From contig NZ_CP015612.1 of NCBI RefSeq assembly GCF_002138415.1, positions 3,946,001-4,010,000 on the forward strand: a DNA stretch of 64,000 bases. Direction: 5' to 3'. A program made the position numbers and the translations under genes. A model generated the notes under the pieces. The model was given only the letters and a program-made list of their open reading frames with translations. It had not been told where the DNA came from and made no database searches. Shown here piece after piece: positions 35,960-45,378 of the stretch (position 1 is the stretch's first letter; every line of letters starts with the position of its first letter). The DNA comes from Stenotrophomonas maltophilia (lineage in GTDB: Bacteria > Pseudomonadota > Gammaproteobacteria > Xanthomonadales > Xanthomonadaceae).

Positions 35960-37144
35960 TTACTTCGCGTCGCCGGCCGGAGCGGCAGGCTGGGCGGCCG
36001 CTGCCGGCTTGGCCGGCGCAGCGCCCTTCTCGGTGGCCTTGACCGGCATGCCGGGGCCGATCTTCTGCAGGCCTTCGACAATGACCTTGTCGCCGGCCTT
36101 CAGACCGTCCTCGACCAGCCACTTGTCGCCAACCGTGCGGCTGACCTTGACCGGGCGCACTTCGACCTTGTTGTCCTTGTCGACCACCATCGCGGAGGTG
36201 TCACCCTTCGGATCGCGGGCGATGCCGGCCATCGGTACCAGCACCGCATCGCTGCGCACGCCGCCGCCGATCACCGCGCGCACGTACATGCCCGGCATCA
36301 GCAGACCGTCCGGGTTGTCCACCTTCACGCGCAGACCAAAGCTGCCGGTGGCCGGATCGACGCTGACTTCAGAGAACTCCAGCGTGCCCTTGTGCTCGAA
36401 GGTGCTACCGTCTTCCATCAGGATGCTGACCGGCAGGGTCTGGTTGTCCTGCAGGCGGCCGGCGGCCAGTTCGCGGCGCAGCTGCAGCAGCTCGGCCGAG
36501 GACTGGGTCAGGTCGACATAGATCGGGTCCAGCTGCTGCACGGTGGCCAGTGCATTGGCCTGGCCGGCGCTGACCAGCGCACCCTGGGTGACGCTGGACT
36601 TGCCGATGCGGCCGCTGATCGGCGCGGTGATGCGGGCGTAGCCGAGGGTGACGTTGGCCGCATCCAGCGAGGCCTTGGCGGCGCCGACGTCGGCCTCGGC
36701 CTGCTTCTGCGCAGCCACGGCGTTTTCCAGGTCCTGCTGGCTGACCGCGTCCACCTTGGCCAACTCGGTGATGCGCTTGGCGCTCAGACGGGCGGCATTG
36801 GCAGTGGCTTCGGCGCGGGCCAGCTGGGCGCGGGCGTTGTTGGCCTGGGCGCGGTAGCTGGCGTCGTCGAGCTGGTACAGCGGCTCGCCGGCCTTGACCA
36901 TGCCACCTTCAGTGAACAGGCGCTTGGCGACGATGCCATTGACCTGCGGGCGCACTTCGGCAACCAGGAAGGCATTGGTACGGCCCGGCAGTTCGCGGGT
37001 CAGGCCCACGGTTTCGGACTTCAGCGTGACCACAGTGACGTCACCCGGGCCCTGTTCGGGGGCCTGGGGTTGGCCGCCGCAGGCAGCCACGGTCGCGGCG
37101 ATTGCCAGCGACAGTGCAAAGGGTCGGATTCGGCTCAGCAACAT
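35960..37144 (-). CDS. smeD: membrane fusion protein SmeD
   Basis: Periplasmic adaptor of SmeDEF linking pump and channel. 394 residues. Lipobox ATVAAC (Cys22); barrel-sandwich (biotinyl-lipoyl-like) domain with [20 protein letters not shown]; alpha-hairpin (about 95-165, Ala-rich); beta-barrel with [12 protein letters not shown] Pro/Ala tail of 30 residues ends the protein. First gene of the operon, divergent from smeT; the 225-bp gap holds the operator. Confidence 0.96.
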   Translation of the reverse strand: MLLSRIRPFALSLAIAATVAACGGQPQAPEQGPGDVTVVTLKSETVGLTRELPGRTNAFLVAEVRPQVNGIVAKRLFTEGGMVKAGEPLYQLDDASYRAQANNARAQLARAEATANAARLSAKRITELAKVDAVSQQDLENAVAAQKQAEADVGAAKASLDAANVTLGYARITAPISGRIGKSSVTQGALVSAGQANALATVQQLDPIYVDLTQSSAELLQLRRELAAGRLQDNQTLPVSILMEDGSTFEHKGTLEFSEVSVDPATGSFGLRVKVDNPDGLLMPGMYVRAVIGGGVRSDAVLVPMAGIARDPKGDTSAMVVDKDNKVEVRPVKVSRTVGDKWLVEDGLKAGDKVIVEGLQKIGPGMPVKATEKGAAPAKPAAAAQPAAPAGDAK

Positions 37145-37289
37145 GACGGAAGGACTCTTGGAGGAAGGAATCTCAGAAGGCACTGATACGACGACTCTCC
37201 CCGTGTTCCGGCGAAAGCCCCGCAGATCGCGCCCACCCGGGTGGAGTGGGAGCCGGACGGGCCTGCCACGCACACGACGGGAATGATGG

Positions 37290-37345
37290 GTGCGAAATAT
37301 ACATACATGCTTGTTTGTTTGTAAACCGGTACAATTCAGCCACGT
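37290..37345. promoter_or_regulatory. smeT-smeD divergent promoter and SmeT operator
   Basis: The most AT-rich stretch of the region: ACATACATGCTTGTTTGTTT at 37301-37320, an imperfect palindrome (ACATACA..TTGTTTGT) of about 28 bp including flanks. S. maltophilia SmeT is known to bind a roughly 28-bp pseudopalindrome here, overlapping the divergent promoters so that it represses both smeDEF and itself. The identification is by position and AT-rich symmetry. Confidence 0.8.
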
Positions 37346-37369
37346 TTCACCCGCACTCGTACCCTACCC

Positions 37370-38029
37370 ATGGCCCGCAAGACCAAAGAGGACACCCAGG
37401 CAACCCGGGAAGGCATCCTTGACGCCGCCGAAGCCTGCTTCCATGAACACGGCGTGGCCCGTACCACGCTGGAGATGATCGGCGCCCGCGCCGGCTATAC
37501 CCGTGGCGCGGTGTACTGGCACTTCAAGAACAAGAGCGAGGTGCTGGCCGCGATCGTCGAACGGGTGCACTTGCCCTTCATGCAGGAACTGGAGCGCACC
37601 TCCACCGACCAGCGCGACACCCCGGTGCACGACCTGCGCGCGGTGATGATCCACTCGTTCATCGAGCTGTCCGAGGACGAGCGCCTGCGCAAGACCATGG
37701 AGATCATGCTGCGCAGCGACGCCTCGGCCGATACCAAGGTGCTGACCGAAATGCAGCAGGCCGGTTTCCGCGATGCGCTGGACCGGATGGAGCGCGCCCT
37801 GCGCCGTGCCCAGGACCTGGGCCAGCTGCGCGAAGGCGCCGACCCGAAGATCGCCGCGCGCATGCTGCATGCCACCGTGCTGGGCGTGCTGCACGGCGCG
37901 ATGGTCGAACCGGAACTGATGGACCTCAAGCGCGACGGCATGCTCGCGCTGGACATGACCCTGGCCGCCTACGTGAAGGATGGCGTGTTCGTGCCCGGAA
38001 CGGTGCCCGAGCCGCTGCCGGAAGCATGA
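37370..38029 (+). CDS. smeT: TetR-family repressor of smeDEF, SmeT
   Basis: 219 residues, the published SmeT length. N-terminal TetR helix-turn-helix (about 14-60) with TTLEMIGARAGYTRGAVYWH; C-terminal ligand-binding domain with triclosan/biocide pocket in the known structure. The frame is complete with no premature stop, so the wild-type repressed state is likely, although point mutations that inactivate SmeT cannot be judged by eye. The stop overlaps the following MepB-family gene by 4 bp (ATGA), so the two share a transcript. Confidence 0.97.
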   Translation: MARKTKEDTQATREGILDAAEACFHEHGVARTTLEMIGARAGYTRGAVYWHFKNKSEVLAAIVERVHLPFMQELERTSTDQRDTPVHDLRAVMIHSFIELSEDERLRKTMEIMLRSDASADTKVLTEMQQAGFRDALDRMERALRRAQDLGQLREGADPKIAARMLHATVLGVLHGAMVEPELMDLKRDGMLALDMTLAAYVKDGVFVPGTVPEPLPEA

Positions 38030-38535
38030 GCGGCATTGCTGCCGCCACTGCGGCACTGCACGATCTCTACCTGCCCGTAGGGCTGCAGTTGACCGGACCG
38101 ATCGTGGCGGAAGCGGAAAGCGCAGAGTACGGTGCCTGCCGCTTTGCCCTTGAGGGTCACAGCATCGTGTTCCGCGTCGCGAAGATCACCCCCACCAAGA
38201 CCGGCCAGTTCGTAACCCTGTGGAAGCGCCCCGCCCCCGGTTCTGATATCGCGCCATTGGATGCAGCCGATGCTGTGCACTTCGCGGTGATCGCGGTCTT
38301 CGACGGAACACAGCGCGGGCAGTTCATCTTCAGTCGTGACCTGCTGATCGAGCGCGGCGTGATGTCGCGCGATGGCGAGGGCGGAAAGCGCGCCCTCCGT
38401 GTCTATCCGCCGTGGAGCACGCCGACCGCAAAGGACGCGATCCGGACCCGGCAGTGGCAGCTTCGTTGCTTCCTGCCCACCGGTGCCGATGTCTCCGCCT
38501 CCGCCGGTGATCGATTACGCTCACTGTTGGGTTGA
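38026..38535 (+). CDS. MepB-family protein
   Basis: 169 residues, cytosolic. The segments KITPTKTGQFVTLWKR, GQFIFSRDLLIERGVMS and GKRALRVYPPW are the conserved core of the MepB family, named after the third gene of the Staphylococcus aureus mepRAB efflux operon. Its biochemical function is unknown. Here it overlaps the efflux repressor gene smeT by 4 bp, so it should be derepressed together with the SmeDEF pump. It has no signal peptide or membrane segment. Confidence 0.85.
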   Translation: MSGIAAATAALHDLYLPVGLQLTGPIVAEAESAEYGACRFALEGHSIVFRVAKITPTKTGQFVTLWKRPAPGSDIAPLDAADAVHFAVIAVFDGTQRGQFIFSRDLLIERGVMSRDGEGGKRALRVYPPWSTPTAKDAIRTRQWQLRCFLPTGADVSASAGDRLRSLLG

Positions 38536-38570
38536 ACCCGGCGGACCTTCCCTTTTCTGGACGCATCGTG

Positions 38571-39563
38571 ATGATCCTGGACAACGTGGTGTGGGGCTTC
38601 ATCGGCTGTGGCAGCGTCACCGAGAAGAAGAGCGGGCCGGCCCTGGCCAACACGCCGGGCTCACGGGTGGCCGCGGTCATGCGCCGCAATGCGGCGTTGG
38701 CCGAGGATTATGCGCGGCGCCATGCGATTCCCCGCTGGTACGCGGACGCCGATGCACTCATCGCCGACCCGGAAGTGAACGCGATCTACGTTGCGACGCC
38801 GCCCTCCACGCACATGCAGTACGCATTGCAGGCGATTGCCGCGGGCAAGCCGGTCTACATCGAAAAGCCGATGGCCATGGACCACGGCGAGTGCCAGCGC
38901 ATCATTGAAGCCAGCGCCCGCAGCGGCGTGCCGGTGTTCGTCGCCTACTACCGCCGCGCCCTGCCCCGCTTCGCACAGGTGAAGCAGTTGCTGGACAGCG
39001 GCGCGATCGGCACACCGCGCAGCGTGCGCGCGACCCTGCATCGGCCGCATTCGGTGAATGCCGCATCGCCGGACTTCTGGCGGACCAACCCGGCGATCGC
39101 CGGCGGTGGGCTGTTCGTCGATCTGGGCTCGCATACCCTGGACCTGCTCGACCATCTATTGGGGCCGCTGAGCGATGTGCGTGGCCTGGCCAGTTCGTTG
39201 ACCGGCGCCTACGCCGCCGAGGACAGCGTCTCGATGTGCTTCCGCACCGGAATGGGCGCGCATGGCATCGCGCAGTGGAGCTTCTGCGCCTTTCGCCGTC
39301 AGGATGAGATCGAAATCACCGGCGACCGCGGGCAGCTGCGCTTTGCCACCTTCGAGGATGTTCCAGTGGTACTGGAAACCGAAGCCGGTATGCAGACGTT
39401 CGATATCCCGAACCCGCCATCGATCCAGCAGCCGTTGATCGCTACCCTGGTGGATGAGTTGCGTGGCAGAGGCCACTCGCCGTCGAACGGCGTCAGCGCC
39501 GCCCGCACCAGCGCGGTGATCGACCAAGTGCTGAAGGCCTACCGCACGCGGCAATCGCACTGA
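38571..39563 (+). CDS. Gfo/Idh/MocA-family oxidoreductase
   Basis: 330 residues. N-terminal Rossmann fold with WGFIGCGSVTEKKSGPAL; the EKPMAMDHGECQRI motif containing the catalytic-region Lys-Pro; C-terminal alpha/beta domain (PDFWRTNPAIAGGGLFVDLG with the conserved Gly-Gly/Asp). Probably oxidises or reduces a sugar or cyclitol with NAD(P); substrate unknown. Start ATG 38571 is preferred; a TTG at 38532 overlapping the mepB stop would add 13 residues. Followed by a clear terminator. Confidence 0.85.
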   Translation: MILDNVVWGFIGCGSVTEKKSGPALANTPGSRVAAVMRRNAALAEDYARRHAIPRWYADADALIADPEVNAIYVATPPSTHMQYALQAIAAGKPVYIEKPMAMDHGECQRIIEASARSGVPVFVAYYRRALPRFAQVKQLLDSGAIGTPRSVRATLHRPHSVNAASPDFWRTNPAIAGGGLFVDLGSHTLDLLDHLLGPLSDVRGLASSLTGAYAAEDSVSMCFRTGMGAHGIAQWSFCAFRRQDEIEITGDRGQLRFATFEDVPVVLETEAGMQTFDIPNPPSIQQPLIATLVDELRGRGHSPSNGVSAARTSAVIDQVLKAYRTRQSH

Positions 39564-39571
39564 CCACCAAC

Positions 39572-39599
39572 AAAAAGGCCGCCTTGCGGCGGCCTTTTC
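39572..39599. terminator. bidirectional rho-independent terminator
   Basis: AAAAAGGCCGCC-TTGC-GGCGGCCTTTT, 8 bp after the oxidoreductase stop; it also faces the convergent hslU. Confidence 0.88.
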
Positions 39600-39612
39600 T
39601 GTTGCAGCGGGT

Positions 39613-39649
39613 GGGTCAGAGCCCTCGCCACGGCGAGGGATCCGACCCC
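39613..39649. repeat. GGGTCAGAGCCC palindromic repeat
   Basis: GGGTCAGAGCCCTCGCC and its near-complement GGCGAGGGATCCGACCCC form a hairpin between the terminator and hslU. Same family as 47531-47568 and 54832-54893. Confidence 0.75.
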
Positions 39650-39657
39650 AACGGGCA

Positions 39658-41031
39658 TTACAGGATGTAGCGGCTCAGGTCCGGATCCTGCACCAGCTCA
39701 CCCAGGTGCGCATCGACATAAGCACTGTCGATGGCCAGGGTCTCGCCGTCGCGGTCCGGTGCCTCGTAGCTGAGCGAATCCAGCAGGCGCTCCAGCACCG
39801 TATGCAGGCGACGGGCACCGATGTTCTCCTGCCGCTCGTTCACCTGGAAGGCGATCTCGGCCAGACGATCGATGGCATCGGCAGTGAAGCTGACCTTGAC
39901 GCCCTCGGTGGCCAGCAGCGCTTCGTACTGCTTGGTCAGCGCGGCCTTCGGCTCGGTCAGGATGCGCACGAAATCACCCTTGCTCAGCGCACCCAGTTCA
40001 ACGCGGATCGGGAAACGACCCTGCAGCTCCGGAATCAGATCGCTGGGCTTGGCCAGGTGGAACGCACCGGAGGCGATGAACAGGATGTGGTCGGTCTTGA
40101 TCGTGCCGTACTTGGTGGACACGTTGGAGCCTTCCACCAGCGGCAACAGGTCGCGCTGCACGCCTTCGCGCGACACGTCGCCACCACCCACATTGTCGCC
40201 ACGCTTGGCAACCTTGTCGATCTCGTCGATGAAGACGATGCCGTGCTGCTCGCAGGCCTCGATTGCCGCCGTGCGGATGTCGTCTTCGTTGACCAGCTTG
40301 CCGGCCTCTTCCTCGATCAGCAGCGGACGCGCGGCCTTGATGGTCAGCGTGCGCTTGTGCGCCTTGGCGCCGCCGCCGAGGTTGGCGAACATCGACTTCA
40401 GCTGCTGGCCCATTTCCTCCATTCCCGGCGGGGTCATGATGTCCATGCTGACGTTGGCGGCCAGATCGAGCTCGATCTCGCGCTCGTCCAGCTCGCCATT
40501 GCGCAGCATCTTGCGGAACTTGATGCGGGTCTCGTTGTCCTGCGCCGACGGCTCGTTGCGGGCCACTTCCGGATCGAAACCGATGCCACCACTGCGGCGC
40601 GGCAGCAGCGCATCGAGGATGCGGTCTTCGGCGCGCTCTTCGGCCTGGGTACGCACGCGCACCTTGGCCTGTTCGCGATAGAGCTTCACTGCGGTATCGG
40701 CCAGGTCACGGATGATCTGCTCGACGTCCTTGCCGACGTAGCCGACTTCGGTGAAGCGGGTGGCTTCAACCTTCACGAACGGCGCGTTGGCGAGCGTGGC
40801 CAGGCGACGCGCGATCTCGGTCTTGCCGACGCCGGTCGGGCCGATCATCAGGATGTTCTTCGGCATCACTTCATTGCGCAGCTCCGGCACCAGCTGCATG
40901 CGGCGCCAGCGGTTGCGCAGGGCGATGGCCACAGCGCGCTTGGCGTCGTGCTGGCCCACGATATGCCGGTCCAGTTCCTGCACGATCTCGCGCGGGGTCA
41001 TGGTGGCGGAGGAAACTTCGATCTTCGACAT
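39658..41031 (-). CDS. hslU: ATP-dependent protease ATPase subunit HslU
   Basis: AAA+ unfoldase (ClpY) that feeds substrates to the HslV peptidase. 457 residues. Walker A GPTGVGKT (64-71), Walker [14 protein letters not shown], sensor/Arg finger region [12 protein letters not shown], and the intermediate I-domain (about 110-240). The extreme C-terminus DLSRYIL is the tail that inserts into HslV and activates it. Start 41031 ([17 protein letters not shown]). Second gene of hslVU, separated from hslV by 103 bp containing two SMAG repeats, an unusually large gap for this pair. Confidence 0.97.
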   Translation of the reverse strand: MSKIEVSSATMTPREIVQELDRHIVGQHDAKRAVAIALRNRWRRMQLVPELRNEVMPKNILMIGPTGVGKTEIARRLATLANAPFVKVEATRFTEVGYVGKDVEQIIRDLADTAVKLYREQAKVRVRTQAEERAEDRILDALLPRRSGGIGFDPEVARNEPSAQDNETRIKFRKMLRNGELDEREIELDLAANVSMDIMTPPGMEEMGQQLKSMFANLGGGAKAHKRTLTIKAARPLLIEEEAGKLVNEDDIRTAAIEACEQHGIVFIDEIDKVAKRGDNVGGGDVSREGVQRDLLPLVEGSNVSTKYGTIKTDHILFIASGAFHLAKPSDLIPELQGRFPIRVELGALSKGDFVRILTEPKAALTKQYEALLATEGVKVSFTADAIDRLAEIAFQVNERQENIGARRLHTVLERLLDSLSYEAPDRDGETLAIDSAYVDAHLGELVQDPDLSRYIL

Positions 41032-41055
41032 GGATGTGCTCACGAATTCAGTGTC

Positions 41056-41130
41056 GGTAGTGCCGGCCGCTGGCCGGCAACCAGGCACGCGTGCGGGGGA
41101 TCATGAGGTTGCCAGCCAGCGGCTGGCACG
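41056..41130. repeat. two SMAG repeats between hslV and hslU
   Basis: GGTAGTGCCGGCCGCTGGCC at 41056-41082 and a divergent inverse copy, GTTGCCAGCCAGCGGCTGGC, at about 41108-41130. Confidence 0.85.
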
Positions 41131-41134
41131 GCCC

Positions 41135-41686
41135 TCACAGCTCCTCGACCACCACGTTGCGGTTGGTGTAGATGCAGATGTCGCCGGCGATGCCGATCGC
41201 TTCACTGGCGATGGTGCGCGCATCCAGTTCGGTATGCGCCATCAGCGCGCGGGCGGCCGACAGTGCATAGGAACCGCCGGAACCGATGGCGATGATGCCG
41301 TCCTCCGGCTCGATCACATCACCGGTGCCGCTGATGATCAGCGAGGTTTCCTTGTCGGCCACTGCCAGCAGGGCCTCGAGCTTGCCCAGGCGGCGCTCGG
41401 TGCGCCAATCCTTGGCCAGCTCCACGGCGGCGCGCTGCAGCTGGCCGTGCTTTTCCAGCTTGGCCTCGAACAGCTCGAACAGGGTGAAGGCATCGGCGGC
41501 TGCACCGGCGAAGCCGGCCAGCACCTGGCCGTCACGGCCAAGGCGGCGCACCTTGCGCGCATTGCCCTTCATCACGGTGTGGCCCAGCGTGACCTGGCCG
41601 TCGCCGGCAATGGCCACGTGCTCGCCGCGACGGACGCAGACGATGGTGGTGGCGTGGAAAACGTTGGGATTCTGACTGGGGTCCAT
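41135..41686 (-). CDS. hslV: ATP-dependent protease peptidase subunit HslV
   Basis: Threonine protease (ClpQ) forming a double hexamer capped by HslU. 183 residues. The catalytic Thr-Thr ([20 protein letters not shown]) is at 13-14, preceded by a 12-residue leader, [12 protein letters not shown], that must be removed; in E. coli only Met precedes it. The Ser/Gly-rich [16 protein letters not shown] segment is typical. A similar leader is usual in xanthomonad HslV. Confidence 0.97.
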   Translation of the reverse strand: MDPSQNPNVFHATTIVCVRRGEHVAIAGDGQVTLGHTVMKGNARKVRRLGRDGQVLAGFAGAAADAFTLFELFEAKLEKHGQLQRAAVELAKDWRTERRLGKLEALLAVADKETSLIISGTGDVIEPEDGIIAIGSGGSYALSAARALMAHTELDARTIASEAIGIAGDICIYTNRNVVVEEL

Positions 41687-41753
41687 GCGGCCTCCGATAG
41701 CTGTTCACGGGACATGGGGACAGCGCCGGGTGCGATCAAGCCTGTGCGGATGG

Positions 41754-41869
41754 CTGCCGTTCAGCGCTTGGTGGCGCCCCATGGGAAGAGGGCGCCCTTT
41801 TAACGAGCGCATCGCAATGCGCGCGGACCCCGCCGCCCGAACGTGGAACGCCTGCCGTTCAGCGCTTGG
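41754..41869. repeat. 18-bp direct repeat (CTGCCGTTCAGCGCTTGG)
   Basis: Copies at 41754-41771 and 41852-41869; the second contains the stop codon of the DUF3079 gene. It suggests a small duplication. The rest of the gap to hslV holds nothing recognisable. Confidence 0.6.
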
Positions 41870-42059
41870 CCTGCGATGGCCGGTCCGGATTGGGCTCGAT
41901 GCCCCAGGCGAGGTACCAGTCTTCACCCTGCGTCTCGATCGGATGCTGGGTGCGGCCGGAGCCATTGCCGCAGGCCAGCGCGTCAGCCGCGCAGTAGCGG
42001 TCGCAGCCCCAGCAGATGCGCTCGGGATGCTTGGGGTGCAGCGGAATGGGCTTCGCCAT
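41859..42059 (-). CDS. DUF3079 small protein
   Basis: 66 residues, MAKPIPLHPKHPERICWGCD. The four Cys pattern CWGCDRYC...ACGNG suggests a zinc or iron site. It matches the DUF3079 family of short bacterial proteins of unknown role. Independent of its neighbours, 78 bp from xerC on the same strand. Confidence 0.8.
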   Translation of the reverse strand: MAKPIPLHPKHPERICWGCDRYCAADALACGNGSGRTQHPIETQGEDWYLAWGIEPNPDRPSQAKR

Positions 42060-42137
42060 GGCAGGCGGTTTCCTCGTGGCCTGCGGCCAAGATGCGCCGG
42101 TAGCGGCCGCCCTGCCCTGATCCAGATCAAGGGCGGT

Positions 42138-43028
42138 CTATTCAGCCGTGTCGTCCTTGCTGCGGCGCTTCGCACGTGGATGCGCGGCGTCGTAGACCTT
42201 GGCCAGGTGCTGGAAATCGAGGTGGGTGTAGATCTGGGTGGTGGCGATGTCGGCATGGCCAAGCAGTTCCTGCACACCGCGCAGGTCGCCGGACGATTCC
42301 AGGATGTGGCTGGCGAAGCTGTGCCGCAGCATGTGCGGGTGCACGTGCTTGAACAGCCCCTGGCGCTGCGCCAGCTGGCGGATGCGGATCTGCACCGCAC
42401 GCTGGCTGATAGGCCCGTTGCGGCCGGGAAATACCGGCGAGGCCGGTCCACCGCCACTTTCCGTGCGCCACGCCTGCAGTGCTTCGCGCGCCGGCCGGCC
42501 GAACGGCACGCGGCGCTGGCGGTTGCCCTTGCCCAGCACGTTGACCAGGCCGCTGTCGAAATCCAGGTCACGCCAGGTCAGCGCGCAGACTTCGCTCAGG
42601 CGCAGGCCGGAGGAATAGAACAGTTCCAGCAGCGCCCGGTCACGGCGGCCGAGCTCGCCTTCCGGTTCCAGCTCGACCAGCTGCACGGCTTCGTCGGCGT
42701 CAAGCACCTGCGGCAATCGGCGCGGCGCACGCGGCGCCTTCAGCGTCGCAGCCGGACTGATCTCGATGCGCCCGTGCTTGAGCAGCCAGGCATAGAAGCT
42801 GCGGCAGGCGGACAAGCGGCGCTGCAGGCTCTTGGCCGACAGGCCGCGGCGGTGCTCATCGGCAACGAACTGGCGCACCGCGTCAGCATCAAGCGCCTCC
42901 ACCGCTACACCACGTGGCTCGGCCCAGACCGACAGCGCGTCCAGGTCGCGGCGGTAGGCGTCGAGCGTATGTGCCGACATCCGCCGCTCTACCTGCAGAT
43001 GCTGCAGGAAGGCCTGTACCGCGCTCAT
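42138..43028 (-). CDS. xerC: tyrosine recombinase XerC
   Basis: Resolves chromosome dimers at dif with XerD. 296 residues. SAM-like N-terminal domain (1-85) and catalytic domain with all active-site residues: Arg143 (SSGLRLSEV), Lys167 (LGKGNRQR), His232-x-x-Arg235 (HMLRHSFAS), His258 (LGHADI) and Tyr267 (TQIYTH). The neighbouring DUF484 and dapF genes are the classic gammaproteobacterial context, dapF-DUF484-xerC, favouring XerC over XerD. Confidence 0.95.
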   Translation of the reverse strand: MSAVQAFLQHLQVERRMSAHTLDAYRRDLDALSVWAEPRGVAVEALDADAVRQFVADEHRRGLSAKSLQRRLSACRSFYAWLLKHGRIEISPAATLKAPRAPRRLPQVLDADEAVQLVELEPEGELGRRDRALLELFYSSGLRLSEVCALTWRDLDFDSGLVNVLGKGNRQRRVPFGRPAREALQAWRTESGGGPASPVFPGRNGPISQRAVQIRIRQLAQRQGLFKHVHPHMLRHSFASHILESSGDLRGVQELLGHADIATTQIYTHLDFQHLAKVYDAAHPRAKRRSKDDTAE

Positions 43029-43041
43029 CGTCGTGTCCTGC

Positions 43042-43716
43042 TCAGCCCGGGAAGCGCTTCAGGCCGGTGGCCAACGCATCGCCCATCATGCGCAGGAACA
43101 GCGTGCCCATGCCCGGGTAGAAGCGGTTCGGGTCGTGGCTGCCGACCGCAATCAGGCCCACGCCCGGCAACGGCAGCAGCGCGGTGGTCTGCACTTCTTC
43201 GCTGCGCACGCCGTACAGCACGGCATTCTTTTCCGGCTGCAGGCGGCCGCAGATCGGCTCGCCGTCCTTCAGGCAGTCGCGGAACGGGCCCAGCTGCGGA
43301 TCGTCCGCAGCGATCACCTGCAGCCAGTCGGCCTGTTCCAGCCCGGCCACCGGCGCGTGCACCACCAACCGCACCAGGTCACCGGCGAAGTCTTCCTGCA
43401 GCGAGGCGGCCATCGCACGCAGGGTGTCGGCGGCGTTGTCCTGCTTCATCAGTGCCAGAGTCAGCTGGTGCGTGCGCACCGCCAAGCGTTCATTGACCTG
43501 GGCGGTCGCGCCCAGATCGGCCAACCGTCGTGCCAGCTCGCGGTTCTTCTCGCGCAGCACTTCCAGCTGGTAGCTGGCCAGCGACGCGGTCGGGCCGTCG
43601 TCGCGCGGCACCACCAGGGTCAGGGCCAGGTCCGGGAACTGCTTGAGGAAGCCGGGATGACGCCGCAACCAGGCAGCGACTTCATGGGCCCCGAGCTTGT
43701 CGACGGTTTCGGTCAT
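43042..43716 (-). CDS. DUF484 family protein (GAF-like)
   Basis: 224 residues. N-terminal helical segment ([20 protein letters not shown]), coiled coil ([20 protein letters not shown]) and a GAF-like C-terminal domain. Always placed between dapF and xerC in gammaproteobacteria; function unknown. Its start overlaps dapF by 4 bp; xerC follows after 13 bp. Confidence 0.9.
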   Translation of the reverse strand: MTETVDKLGAHEVAAWLRRHPGFLKQFPDLALTLVVPRDDGPTASLASYQLEVLREKNRELARRLADLGATAQVNERLAVRTHQLTLALMKQDNAADTLRAMAASLQEDFAGDLVRLVVHAPVAGLEQADWLQVIAADDPQLGPFRDCLKDGEPICGRLQPEKNAVLYGVRSEEVQTTALLPLPGVGLIAVGSHDPNRFYPGMGTLFLRMMGDALATGLKRFPG

Positions 43717-44564
43717 GCGATCCACTCCCCTTCGAAGACGAATGCGGTCGGGCCGGCCATCACCACCGGCTGGCCATCGCCCGGCCACTGGATGCGCAGG
43801 TCCCCCCCGGGCAGGCTGATGCGCGCGTCGCGCTGCAGGCGGCCACGCTGCATCAGGGTCACCGCCGCGGCACAGGCACCACTGCCACAGGCCAGGGTTT
43901 CACCGACGCCGCGCTCGAACACGCGCAGGCGCGCATGCGCCGGGCTCATCACCTGGGCAAAACCCACATTCACCGAGCGCGGGAACGAGGCATGCTGCTG
44001 CAGCAGCGAACCAACGCGCTCGACCGGTGCTGCATCGATCAGGCCCACTTCGATCACCGCATGCGGATTGCCCATCGACACCGCGGCGAAGCGTACGCTC
44101 TCGCCCTGCAGCGGCAGCAGGTACTCCTCGCGTGCGTGGGCGAAGCCCACCAGCGGCACGTTGACCGGCTCGAACGCAGGCACGCCCATCGTCACCGCAA
44201 ACTGCCCCTCGCCCAGTACCTTCACTTCGTGGCTGGCCAGCGGGCTGTCGATGACGAATGCATCGCCCTGCGCGCTGCCCTCGCGCACCAGCCAGGCCGC
44301 GATGCAGCGCGCGCCATTGCCGCACTGTTCGGAATTGGAACCGTCGGCATTCCAGATGCGGTACGAGGCCGCCGAGCCTTCCGCACGTGGCGCCTCGATG
44401 GTCAGGATCTGATCGCAGCCGACGCCGGTGTGGCGGTCGGCCAGGCGCGCGGCCAGTTCAGGCGTGGGCGGCGCAGTGCCGTCACGCAGGTCGATCACTA
44501 CGAAATCATTGCCCGCGCCGTGCATCTTGCTGAAGCGCAGGGCCTTGGAACCGGCCTTACTCAT
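43713..44564 (-). CDS. dapF: diaminopimelate epimerase
   Basis: Cofactor-independent racemase converting LL- to meso-diaminopimelate for lysine and peptidoglycan. 283 residues in two pseudo-symmetric halves. The two catalytic Cys are visible: Cys81 ([11 protein letters not shown]) and Cys226 ([12 protein letters not shown]). N-terminus [15 protein letters not shown] is diagnostic. Starts 8 bp inside lptM's 3' end; overlaps DUF484. Confidence 0.97.
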   Translation of the reverse strand: MSKAGSKALRFSKMHGAGNDFVVIDLRDGTAPPTPELAARLADRHTGVGCDQILTIEAPRAEGSAASYRIWNADGSNSEQCGNGARCIAAWLVREGSAQGDAFVIDSPLASHEVKVLGEGQFAVTMGVPAFEPVNVPLVGFAHAREEYLLPLQGESVRFAAVSMGNPHAVIEVGLIDAAPVERVGSLLQQHASFPRSVNVGFAQVMSPAHARLRVFERGVGETLACGSGACAAAVTLMQRGRLQRDARISLPGGDLRIQWPGDGQPVVMAGPTAFVFEGEWIA

Positions 44565-44829
44565 TCCCGCTGCCCGCCTTCTTCGCTGGCGCGGGTGCCG
44601 GCGGGGTGGTCGGTGCAGCCGAATCCACGGTCGTGGCCGGGGTAGCGGTTTCCTGGGTCTGCGCCGGGGTCGCTTCGGTAGCGGGCTCGGCAACCGGTTC
44701 AACCGTTTCTTCCACCGGCACCGGCTTCTGCGGCAGCACCAGCGGGCCCTTGTTGCCGCAGGCGGCGAGGAACAGCAGCGAGGCCGCTGCCAGCGGAATC
44801 AGGATGGCGTTTCGATGGGGGATCTTCAT
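44557..44829 (-). CDS. lptM: LPS translocon maturation chaperone LptM (YifL-like lipoprotein)
   Basis: 90-residue outer-membrane lipoprotein. Lipobox LFLAAC (Cys24) followed by [12 protein letters not shown], the conserved LptM core that mimics LPS binding to LptD and promotes its disulfide maturation in E. coli. The remainder is a Thr/Ala/Pro/Glu low-complexity tail, longer than in E. coli. It is the first gene of lptM-dapF-DUF484-xerC. Confidence 0.87.
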   Translation of the reverse strand: MKIPHRNAILIPLAAASLLFLAACGNKGPLVLPQKPVPVEETVEPVAEPATEATPAQTQETATPATTVDSAAPTTPPAPAPAKKAGSGNE

Positions 44830-44878
44830 ACCCCGAGTATAGCCATTGGCGGCTGAGCGGTTGGTGCAGGGAACCGGG

Positions 44879-44903
44879 GTGCCGGCCAGCGGCCGGCACT
44901 ACC
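44879..44903. repeat. SMAG repeat
   Basis: GTGCCGGCCAGCGGCCGGCA with CTACC; its GTAG (minus strand) supplies the stop codon of the DUF454 gene. Confidence 0.9.
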
Positions 44904-45324
44904 GCTCCGGTGGCGGCAGTGGCCGCGTCCACAGCCAGATCGCCACCACGGTCATGCTGCCGATCGAGAACCACTTCACCCAGGCAATCGGCACGCACCA
45001 CAGCATGATGCCGGCGCACACCGCCATGGTGATCGTGGCCATCCACTTGCCGTAGCGGCTGACGGCGCCGTGCGCCTGCCAGTTGGCGATGGCGGGGCCG
45101 AAGCGCGGGTGCTGCAGCAGCCAGTTGTGCAGGCGCTCGGAGCCACGCGAGGCAGCCCAGGCCGAAATCAGGATGAATACGGTGGTCGGCAGGCCCGGCA
45201 CGAAGATGCCGACGATGCCGGTGCCGAGGCTGACATACGCCAACAGCCACCATGCCCAGCGGAAACGCACCACGCGCGGTGGCGTGGCGCTATCGCGCGG
45301 TGCGGATGGTTCGGGCAGGCTCAT
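44899..45324 (-). CDS. DUF454/YbaN-family inner-membrane protein
   Basis: 141 residues with three to four hydrophobic segments; LGTGIVGIFVPGLPTTVFIL and the NWLLQHPRFGPAIANW motif are the signatures of DUF454 (E. coli YbaN). Function unknown. Its TAG stop lies in the GTAG head of a SMAG repeat; the last coding residues (PLPPPER) immediately abut the repeat. Confidence 0.88.
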   Translation of the reverse strand: MSLPEPSAPRDSATPPRVVRFRWAWWLLAYVSLGTGIVGIFVPGLPTTVFILISAWAASRGSERLHNWLLQHPRFGPAIANWQAHGAVSRYGKWMATITMAVCAGIMLWCVPIAWVKWFSIGSMTVVAIWLWTRPLPPPER

Positions 45325-45378
45325 GACCGCAAGGATACCGGTTCGGGGTGCCAGGCAACGCCCGCCACCCCTGCACCA

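Noticed and set aside
32740..36042. 1100-codon plus-strand open frame opposite smeE
   Set aside because: Antisense shadow of a highly expressed-type GC-rich gene, ending within smeD; no start signal or family resemblance.
37370..38029. smeT inactivation by IS or frameshift, as found in efflux-overexpressing mutants
   Set aside because: The frame is full-length (219 codons) and uninterrupted.
41135..41686. HslV with catalytic Thr at position 13 read as a defect
   Set aside because: A short processed leader before the TTIV motif is usual in xanthomonad HslV; not an anomaly.
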